Shown: positions 55,717 through 64,000 of the stretch, in pieces
Layout of the letters: every line of letters starts with the position of its first letter
How positions within the stretch are numbered: position 1 is the stretch's first letter
Source: Botryosphaeria dothidea
Lineage: Eukaryota; Ascomycota; Dothideomycetes; Botryosphaeriales; Botryosphaeriaceae
Length of the DNA stretch: 64,000 bases
Direction of reading: 5' to 3'
NCBI GenBank assembly: GCA_011503125.2
Contig: WWBZ02000062.1
Location: 1,736,001 to 1,800,000 of the forward strand
Translations under genes and position numbers: made by a program
Notes under the pieces: model-generated
Database searches by the model: none
Seen by the model: the letters and a program-made list of their open reading frames with translations, nothing else
What the model was told of the DNA's origin: nothing

Positions 55717-57972
55717 TGCGAGAGTGAGCCACACGGTAGGCTGACGATGAGTCTAGGTATGCAGAATGTCGAGTGCGCTGTCAGCCTGGTGATCAGTGGT
55801 GATGAGACGGTGGTATGCGGTGACTGAGATAGCCGTACGTCAGCGTGCTCGAATGGGGGTATGAGTGGATGAGGAGAAATGAGAGCCAGCGGCTCTCAAG
55901 AGATTTGCCAAGGTAAATGAAGAATTTTTGGATTGTTAAAGTTAGTATTTGTCTTTTCATCAATGATGTTGGCGCAATAGGTGGAAATAGGAATCGATTA
56001 GTGTCCATCTTAGCTTCTTTCTTTCTCCCTTTCCTGATTTAGTATCAGACCGTATTGGAGCTCAAGGGTGCATACGAACTGGTGCAAGCACGAGAGGCCA
56101 CTTGGCAGGCGGTGAGCTTTTCTGGCTCTCTCTCAGTACGGCGTGAAATCAAATTATTAAAATAAGCAAGTTGACATTGAGAGATCCTCATCAGACTTAC
56201 TGGTGTTTGGAGTTGTTGACGTGATAATTCCGTCTTGACAGCCTTTGTTGCCTTCAGAAGAATTCGCATACGAGGGTGTCGTAGCTTCAGACATTTCGAG
56301 ACTGCTGGAATTTGAGGTGGTTCATCGGAGACTCTGGACGAACGATGGCCTTTGTTCGACACTGTCGGATTTTTTCCAACTTTACATCCCGTACTGCTTT
56401 GTTTCTCTTGCTAACATGTGAGTAGCGGATGTTTCTGATCAGCCTTGTTGCTTTAGAACGCTGCGGACCGCACGGTCCTTCTATTTCAGTCCACGCAGAT
56501 GATGAACACTCGCCCGGGATCCTGATCAACGAGAAAGGCGGCGTGCTGACACGAGGCCAAGTTGTTGTTGATTCCCATCGCGCAGCTGGATCTCGGCATG
56601 GGTGGCGCAGCTTGAGACCTTTCGGTCATGTACAGCTCTGAATGATTGTTGTCTCGCCGGAACCTTGGTTCAGAGCTCCAAGCGCGCCCGACTGCCTTAG
56701 ACAGAAAAAAACAAATTCAAGGAGTGGAACAACAAGCCAAACATGATCAGAGAAGGGACGGAGCTGGTTAGCGGAGCATAGTGCAACAATCATCAGTAAA
56801 CAAACCTGCCGTTCTTGGGCGTAGCCACCTTCCGACCGATTTCTTTATCTTGACGAGCAGCCGAGTGAGAGGTTGTAAAATCCTACAGGAAAACGCCATA
56901 CGAGCGGCGCATCAGCGAACGAGCACATGGCCAGCGGGAAAACAATGTTGGTTGAGTTCAGGTGACCCAGACGGCAATGTTCCACAGCACATGGGCTCGT
57001 AGATTCTGCGGGCCTGATGGGATGTAGCACGCATCGTCACCGCGACCAATTTGAACCTGTCCCAAGAGTCTCAAAGTGACCGGCCATGCAGCTACAGCGC
57101 ATGCATGTGGCTTTTCAGCCTCAACTGGAAGATAGCTGGCAGAGCAGGCTGAGGATAAAACATACGAGGCATCAGGAAGCTTTGCAGGTGCCAATCAGGC
57201 GATGATCTAGACGATGGGAATCGATGTTCAGTGATGATGAGCGCGGAGAAAGACGTTTCGAGAGGAAGACGTCGCGTCAGGCGCCGGTCGGGCCAACCGG
57301 AGGCGGCGGACAAACAAACTCGTGCACACTCCACCACCAAATTTCCTGCAAAGCCGCTGCCATGCTTGCTCGTGTTTGCCACCGCCGCGCCTCGGCCACC
57401 ACCGCCATACGCGCTCGGACCCCGGAAAGCGCTGGCAAGCAACGGTTTCAACCTTCTCGTGCATGAAGACACTGGGTCGCGTTACTGGAGCGCGCTTTAA
57501 CCTCCAGGAACGCCCGTCGCTGCCGAACTCTGTTCCTGCGGCGTCGACAGGCACAGCCACATGCGTGTTTGGCAGAATTACCGGGCTCATTTGGCCACAA
57601 GCTTAATCCAGTCCTTGATGTTACTCCTTTCCAGGCAGTCACCCGCCAGCCAACGGCAGCTCGCTGTGATGGTGTTTTAAGCCTCAGCAGTCCGTTTCAG
57701 GCCGCACACCGTCGTTTATTAGCCATTTGTACCATTTCCTGTTTCTTTGCTCTGCAATGACCTGACCTGTCCCGGCTGTCTGTCCCGCACTGTCCCCGCT
57801 CGCCATGATCATCTGCTATTACCGTATAAAGGCCGGCCTGTGGCTTTATTTGCACTACCTCCTGCCATTCTCACTCCCTGCACCCTCACTTCACTCTTTC
57901 CCTTAAAGTCGCTCCTTCGGCCTCTCTTGCATCTCACTGGACACTGTCGTTTCAGCATCCCGTCAAAACATC
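55717..57972. other. 2.3-kb stretch without a recognisable gene
   Basis: A possible 57-codon exon on the minus strand starts at 56362 (MSNKGHRSSRVSDEPPQ) and ends at a GTAAGT donor near 56190; no partner exon was identified. ORFs at 57.2-57.6 kb overlap in four frames. The part 57.76-57.97 kb is C/T-rich and acts as leader of the FAD oxidase gene. Confidence 0.45.
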
Positions 57973-59553
57973 ATGGGCAACCAAGCGTCCTCCGCCGCCG
58001 CCGCCACTCCTGACCTCAAGTCATGCCTCACCACTGCCGTCGGAGGTGACGGGAACGTCGCCTTCTCCGATGATTTGCTGTACCAAATCACCGATGTGAA
58101 GCCCTACAACCTGGACATTCCTGTCACGCCCACTGCTATCACCTACCCGAACAGCAGCGACCAGGTTGCAGGCATTGTCGCTTGTGCGGCGCAGTACGAT
58201 CACAAGGTCCAGGCCAGAAGCGGTGGTCACAGCTATGGAAACTACTGTATGTGCTCACTTGCTCACCTCAGGCGTTTAAACAGACGTGACACAAAAAGAA
58301 AGAAAATTTACTTACTGCGTGCAGGTCTCGGTGGCGCAAACTCCTCCGCTGTGGTCATCGATATGAAGAATTTCCAGCAGTTCGACATGGATACCAACAC
58401 CTGGATCGCGACGGTCGGAGCTGGCACCCTTCTCGAGGATGTCACCGACCGGATGCATGATGCAGGAGGCCGTGTGATCGCCAAGGTAGGGAATCGCATT
58501 GATTCGCTGTCGTCGCACGGCTAATACGAGTGTCCATTTTCGCAGGGTGTCGCGCCCCAGGTTGGTATTGGTGGCCATGCAACCATCGGAGGTCTGGGGC
58601 CGCAGGGCAGAACTCTTGGTACAGCTGCGGATCAGATTGTAGAGGTCGAGGTCGTGCTCGCCAATTCGTCCATCATCCGCGCCTCCGCCCAGGAAAACCA
58701 GGATGTCTTCTTCGCTGTCAGGGGTGCCGGTGCCAGCTTCGGCGTCGTTACCGAGTTCAAGTTCCAGACGTCGCCCGAGCCTGGCGAGATGGTGCAGTAC
58801 AGCTACAACATCACCGTCGGCACACCCGATGTCCTGGCCTCGACCTTCAAAGCCTGGAATAAGCTCGTCTCCAACCCCGACCTGTCCCGCAAGTTCGCCT
58901 CAGTCCTGACCATCTTTGACGGCGGCATCAGCATCTCTGGCACTTTCTTCGGTGGCCAACCTGAGTTTGACGCTCTGAACCTCCGCGGCGCATTGGGTGA
59001 TGATGCTGATCTGAACGTTACCGTCGTTGATAGCCTTGTCGGTGCTGTGGGAGAGTGGGCCAACGATTTCGGACTGCAGATCACTGGTGGCATCCCTGCA
59101 TCTTTCTACTCCAAAAGCTTGACCTTCACGCCCAAGACACTGATGAATGATGCTGCCATCGATGCACTCTTCCAATACATCGACCAGGTCGACACGGGTA
59201 GCCTGATCTGGTTCATCATCTTCGACCTGGCTGGCGGCGCTATCAACGATGTCCCGCTCGACGAAGCCGCCTACTCACTGCGCGACACTTTGTACTTCCT
59301 GCAGAGCTACGCCGTCGACATTGGCCGTGTCGGTGACAAGACCCGCAACTTCTTGAACGGCGTCAACGACCTCATCGAGAAGAACGTCCCCGGTGTCTAC
59401 GGCGCGTACCCCGGCTACGTCGACCCGGCGCTGTTGGACGGTCAGAAGCAATACTGGGGATCTAACCTGGATCGCTTGGAGAAGATCAAGGCGGAGGTTG
59501 ATCCGAACGATCTCTTCCATAACCCGCAGTCGGTGCAGCCGGCCAGCTCTTAG
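57973..59553 (+). CDS. FAD-linked oxidase, BBE/glucooligosaccharide oxidase type
   Basis: Three exons (57973-58246, 58325-58485, 58546-59553), introns of 78 and 60 bp, 480 residues. The FAD-binding PCMH domain is clear: the His of SGGHSY (His86) should form the 8-alpha-histidyl link to FAD, followed by VVIDMKNFQQFDMD and the ATVGAGTLLEDVTDRM block. The second covalent anchor, a Cys in the G-T-C-P-x-V-G motif of bicovalent family members, is replaced: exon 3 begins GVAPQVGIGGH, with Ala at that place. So FAD is probably linked once. The C-terminal BBE domain ends YWGSNLDRLEKIKAEVDPNDLFHNPQSV. Secreted relatives have a signal peptide; this one instead starts MGNQASS, a good N-myristoylation site. 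It oxidises sugars, alcohols or alkaloid-like substrates; the substrate is unknown. Confidence 0.92.
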
Positions 59554-60210
59554 ATGTTGGCATCGTTTTCTTTATACCCGTGTTGATTTTTTCATGACGA
59601 GGACTGCTTGCTTGCCGGATAATCAACACCTCGACTTTATAGACCCTTCACTTCTTTTTGCCACATTCTTTACCATCTGGTGTATAGCTCTAGCTTTGTT
59701 CCTCCATCGCTAGGCATGATCCATTTGAGCACAATTCTCACTTTCGTCGCTGGTCATGGTAATGTCTCATGTCCCATAATCAGCTCTATTTTCAATCAAT
59801 CAATTTGAAGTAATTCAATTCTATGCACCTTCAAGCTTCCCAATGATTCTACAACCTGTCAACCGTGCCATATCACTGACCGCACGTGCTGTACCTTCGC
59901 TCTTCGTCCGGCTTCCACACCCGCCGCACGGTCCCTCTCGCCGACGCCAGCCAGGCACCACACCCCAAAATAGCCAACCCGCCGCAGGCTACAACGACGC
60001 CACAGACGGCCCACGATCCTACGAACCCAAACAAACCCGGATGGCGAACAAATATAAACGGTCCCCACAATCCAGTCTTTCCCGGCCCGTCTGTCGAAAG
60101 TGCACCACTCTTTTTTCCGCACTGCCCCAAACGGCGCGCGCGCTACACACACACAATACCGCGAAAACACGCGCACTCTCGAAAGACTGAGAAAAGGCGG
60201 GAAAGTAAAA
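59554..60210. other. Intergenic, no gene seen
   Basis: 657 bp. C-rich on the plus strand from about 59.9 kb on. Many overlapping ORFs of both strands reflect composition. Confidence 0.5.
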
Positions 60211-62518
60211 ATGAACGCCCGCATACCAAATCACCCCCCGCGCGTCCTGCCCCCCTACACCCCTTTCCGCCACACCGCCGCACAGACCCGCCATCACTCG
60301 ACCCCGCTCCTGACCGTCTACGACTCGGCGATCGGGTACGGCGTGCCGCGCGTGTATCACGGATTCGCGCACGGCGGCGAGCTGGATCGGGATCCGTTTT
60401 ATCGGGAGAGCAACTATGTGAATGATGCGGTGATCGAGTGGGACGGGGTTGTGGAGGGGTTTTTGGGGTTTGCGAGCGGGGAGGTGGGGGTGCCGGGGGG
60501 TGGGGAGAGTGCGGTTGAGGGGGCGAGGTTGAGTGGGGAGGAGGTGAGGGCTTTTGGGGAGGGAGGGCGGAAGGCGAAGGTGGAAAGGTGCGTGGGGTGG
60601 GTGGAGGGCGGGGAGTGTTTTGGGGAGGTGGAGGAGTTGAGGGGGGAGGTGGAAGGGGGGGAGGTGCGGAAGGTGTGGTTGCATAGGGCGGTCAAAGTGT
60701 TGAAGGATAAGGTGGGTCGCGGGGGTCCTGCTTGCTTTGATGTGGAGTGAGTGCTGATGACGGAGCAGATCTGGGCGGGCATGATGCCCATGTCGACGCA
60801 GCGCTGGGAGCGGAGGAAGCTGAGCTCGCCGGAGTACGAGTATGAGGCTCTGGAGCTGCTGTCGAAGACGATGGCCGTGTTCGAATACTTCAATGACCCT
60901 TGGATGCAGCAAGTGATGCGGGTAGTGCACAACCGCGTCGTTGAAGAACTGCGAGGCTTCGAAAAGGGGGTCAATGATTCCAGACGACGCTCCCAGGAAC
61001 CTACGGTTCCGCTGATGGAGCTGTGGGAGGAGTACACGAAGTGAGTCTGGCACTGTTGGCTGGGGACAATTGCTGACTTGACGAAGAGCTCTATTCATTG
61101 AGATCCCTACGCGCGCACATGGATGGATGATAGGCCGTATCCAGGCAATGTGTAAAAGTCAGGAAGATCACTTCGACAGGATGAAAGCCCAGGGCACGCA
61201 TCCAGACGCTGAAAACACCAAGATATGTATGCGTCTTTCACGTCTTGTCGACGTGGAGCGAGAAGTCGATCTCAACTTCCGAATTTCCCGGTATGGATTT
61301 ACCAAAGGTTCAAATCCGTCTTCTGTGTCAAACGCACCCTCTCCACAAAAGTTTGAGGAGCAGCGAGCAACTCTACGCGAGGGATCTGAGGCCTTTCAGA
61401 TTCAATTCGCTGATGGTATCACAAAAGTGAGGCATGCCATGGGCGTGGGACCATTTCCCTTTCAGCTCGAGTACTTCATGGTCGTGCGTGACCAAGCAGA
61501 GGCCAATAGAGCGTTGAGAGGAAAGGACCCAAAGAAACGGAACAAAATGTTCGGCCCCCCACCAAGGGATGAGACGCATGAGCCGTGGGTGCAGAAGCTC
61601 ACAGCGGAAATAGAGAAGGGACATGACAATGTCAGAGGAGGAATTGATGGGTTTGGATTCGTCGTTTATCGATGGAAAGAATACGAGGGCGTTCCGTGGG
61701 GGAGATTGGAGAAAGCAATAATGGGGGATATTATGAACTGGGGAAAGGATGGTATGGCTGGCATGAAAGAGATCAAACCCAAAGCAAAGCTCCAATGGGT
61801 CGAGATGGCCGGCACCAGCATGGAGAACTATCGAATGTAAGTTGGCCCCCCAGCCGATGTCTCACCTCAGCTCAGCTGGAGTATATCGAACTGGCACCCT
61901 TGCGTCAGCTTGCTACGACACTTCCATTCTGCCGGACCAGTTACAGCGTTATTTTAATGCTCGACTAGGCACTTTCAAGCCCTCCGCGAAAGCGGACAAC
62001 TAGAGGCAGGCATCCGCAGTGATGTCTTCCTTGTCATTGACCCGCATGCTGCCAACGCCTGGTTTCCGGTGAACCTCCCCGCCGAAGCCGCACTCGCATA
62101 CGCAGAGCGACATCGCTCGAATGGCCACACTGGCATCATGACCATGTCCAGCACGCGTAGCAGCGCATTGGGGGCTATGCCAACGGACTTCGAGCCATGG
62201 GTGCTGGCCGTCGACGCCAACTTTACGCAGAACGGCGCGCCAGACGCGGCTGACAGCTCATCCTCAGCATCACTATACCCTGGCTGGCTGCGAATGCAGT
62301 CTTCGCTCCTGTTTGAGGAGCTGTACGGACTGGGGGAAAGCGGGATCCTCGCAGTGGAAGAGCTGTGGAAGATGGCGGCGTCGCATCCGTGTGGAGTGTA
62401 CACGGGAGTGGTGACGGAGGTTGAGATCCGTCGGTTCTCAGAATGGAACGTGCTGCGTAACAGGGCGTTCAAGTGGGTGCTTGACCGGCCGGATGTGCTG
62501 TTCTATGGCAGGAGATAG
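60211..62518 (+). CDS. Unrecognised protein of about 690 residues
   Basis: Proposed exons: 60211-60711, 60769-61040, 61087-61836 and 61969-62518, with introns of 57, 46, 50-odd to 132 bp; all junctions keep phase. The first exon starts MNARIPNHPPRVLPPYTPF and includes YDSAIGYGVPRVYHGFAHGGELDRDPFYRESNYVNDAVIEWDG. Exon 2 has WAGMMPMSTQRWERRKLSSPEYEYEALELL. Exon 3 has IEIPTRAHGWMIGRIQAM, then FPFQLEYFMVVRDQAEAN and GFGFVVYRWKEYEGVPW. Exon 4 has LVIDPHAANAWFPVNLPAEAALAYAERHR and ends FLEELYG-like helices. It reads like a conserved globular protein; I recognise no domain. No signal peptide or TM helix is seen. The first exon has an extreme switch from C-rich to G-rich at about 60410. Confidence 0.75.
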
Positions 62519-62924
62519 CGTGGTGGCGGTAACTCCGTGGGAGAGCGGTCATCTCACGGGAGACATGATGAGAAATCAGTCCGCTGTCGGCGAAGATGGG
62601 GTGAGGAGAAGATTTGAGAGGAGAGAGCAAGGGCCATTGAAGATCCAGAGAGAAGGCGCGGCGCAAGAAGTCAGGATTGTAGGTGTTGAAGGGCCGAGAG
62701 GGTCATCAGGATTGGCACGATTCGCAGGAAATAGATCGGAAATAAGCGCGAGTCATGGCCGATGTCGGCGGGGTCGATGGGCGCGGAGCTCTGGCGTCAC
62801 TGAGCGACTCTCTTTCTCCACCCTCCGTCGCACGCTCCACGACGCCCGCGCCAGAGAAATGTGAAGATATATAATCGTCGGGCGAGCGCCCAGTTCCGCT
62901 CACAGTCAGATACCTCACTGCCCG
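62519..62924. other. Intergenic, no gene seen
   Basis: 406 bp between two plus-strand genes; serves as promoter of the next one. Confidence 0.5.
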
Positions 62925-63885
62925 ATGTCGTTCAACACCGCCGCCAGCAAGCTCCGCCAGTCCCTCGAGCAGGGCAAAGACATTGTCGTCGCCCCAGGCG
63001 TGCACGATGGCTTCTCTGCCCGCATCGCGCAATCCGTGGGCTTTGACTGCCTGTACATGGTGCGTGGCACTTCCTCCCAATCAACTGCAGGCTCAATCGC
63101 TAACATAGAGCTAGACTGGCGCTGGCACAACGGCTTCGCGCCTAGGACATGCCGACCTGGGAATCGCAACCCAGTCTGACATGGTTGCGCATAGCTCCAT
63201 GATCGCCTCGCTCGACCCCTCCACCCCACTCATCGCCGATGCCGACACTGGCTATGGCGGTCCCATCATGGTCGCCCGGACAGTCGAGATGTACGCCCGC
63301 GGCGGCGTGGCTGGCATGCACATTGAGGACCAGGTCCAGACCAAGCGCTGTGGTCATCTGGCAGGCAAGGAGGTCGTCGACGTCGACGTGTACGCCTCCA
63401 GGCTCCGCGCCGCCCACACTGCCCGCACCAAGATTGGCAGCGACATCGTTATCATCGCCCGCACCGATGCCCTGCAGGGCCAGGGCTACGACAACGCCGT
63501 CGCCCGCCTGAAGGCTGCGCGCGACGCTGGAGCTGATTGTGGCTTCCTCGAGGGTGTCACCGACAAGGACATGGCCCGCCGCATCGTCAGAGATCTCGCG
63601 CCATGGCCTATGCTGCTGAACATGGTCGAGCACGGCGCTACACCCACCATCTCCGTCGACGAGGCCCGCGAGATGGGTTACCGTATCATCATCTTCCCCT
63701 TCTCCAGCCTGGCTCCCGCTTATGTCGCCATGAAGGAGGGTTTCGAGACGCTCAAGAAGACCGGCGTGGTTGGCGCGCCCGAGTACTTCAGCCCCAAGTT
63801 CTGTTTCCAGGTGTGCGGCTTGGAGGAGAGTATGGCTCTTGATGAGGCTGCCGGTGGCAAGGCTTTTGGTACGAAGGGTGCGTAG
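62925..63885 (+). CDS. Isocitrate lyase/PEP phosphonomutase superfamily enzyme
   Basis: Two exons, 62925-63059 and 63115-63885, with a 55-bp intron ending CTAG, give 301 residues. The superfamily's (beta/alpha)8 barrel is clear: VAPGVHDGFSARIAQSVGFDCLYM, TGAGT(T)ASRLGHADLGI across the intron, the metal-binding DADTGYGG, MHIEDQ, the active-site loop KRCGHLAGKEVV with Cys and His, then IIARTDA and LLNMVEHG. This is the pattern of oxaloacetate acetylhydrolase, methylisocitrate-lyase-like and phosphonomutase-like proteins. It probably cleaves a C-C bond in a 2-hydroxy acid. Exact substrate cannot be read off. Cytosolic or peroxisomal; no targeting signal seen (C terminus GTKGA). Confidence 0.92.
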
Positions 63886-64000
63886 AGGGTTTCTTTTCCA
63901 AAAGATTGGATGAACGCCCGAATCACGCGAGTAGATGGGGAGGATCTGATCTGCAAGATTGATTGTCAGTTAGTTCGGTGCCTTACGCCCGATTCCGCAG
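63886..64000. other. 3' flank at window edge
   Basis: 115 bp after the last stop codon; nothing seen. Confidence 0.5.

Noticed and set aside
60019..61098. 359-codon minus-strand ORF rich in His/Pro/Leu
   Set aside because: Antisense of the G-rich exon of the 690-residue gene; spans an intron of that gene and lacks domain features.
61300..61320. GGTTCAAATCC resembling a tRNA B box
   Set aside because: It lies in coding sequence and no cloverleaf or A box could be formed around it.
1..64000. CRISPR array, prokaryotic operon or phage features
   Set aside because: The window is fungal: spliced genes, HET, NACHT and RIP. No direct-repeat/spacer array was seen.

Overview
The window is nuclear DNA of a filamentous ascomycete (Pezizomycotina). 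A Dothideomycete is my best guess from gene content and intron style, not a measured result. The evidence is short GT-AG introns of 45 to 130 bp, a HET-domain gene, a NACHT/NLR-type gene, ULD-like and DUF6594-like genes, an MBOAT wax-synthase/Tri7-like gene, and transposons decayed in the style of repeat-induced point mutation (RIP: CA/TG pairs replaced by TA).

Left edge, 1-6.2 kb: a nest of mobile elements. A minus-strand Gypsy-type element (gag visible, LTR at 1684-2161) runs off the left edge. It abuts a plus-strand hAT transposase remnant that also holds a solo LTR (2452-2906, duplication CTAAG) and a 5'-truncated LINE (3369-5547, 16-bp target duplication, AAAT tail). The hAT end at about 5708 cuts a minus-strand NLR-like gene just before its Walker B region.

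Housekeeping block, 7-12 kb: an acidic coiled-coil protein, then a divergent pair, the E2 enzyme UBC1 (minus) and the proteasome ATPase RPT2 (plus), sharing a 0.78-kb promoter region. After about 3 kb without a gene comes a 1432-residue ABCC-type transporter (minus, 15.0-19.4 kb).

Middle, 20-36 kb: a secreted SnoaL-like protein, a conserved coiled-coil protein, an unusual fusion of a SAM methyltransferase with a GFA/CENP-V zinc domain, a secreted repeat protein with Lys-Arg cleavage sites (KEP-like precursor), a membrane-anchored pepsin-like protein that seems to lack one catalytic Asp, a secreted beta-propeller lyase/lactonase-like protein, and a gene that looks frameshifted.

Right half, 36-64 kb: MBOAT acyltransferase, a HET pseudogene (one stop and one frameshift), a Mug113/T5orf172 protein divergent from SEC72, a four-TM MARVEL-like protein, a secreted Gly/Asp-rich repeat protein, a ULD-type multi-exon gene, a DUF6594-type membrane protein, a Q/Y/G-rich protein, a BBE-like FAD oxidase with a predicted myristoylation start, an unrecognised 690-residue protein and an isocitrate-lyase-superfamily enzyme.

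No biosynthetic operon-like cluster is evident. UBC1 and RPT2 share the ubiquitin-proteasome pathway; SEC72 serves ER translocation. Many genes share a compositional signature: the coding strand is C-rich in its 5' part and G-rich in its 3' part. Intron and exon limits were worked out by hand from splice consensus and protein continuity.
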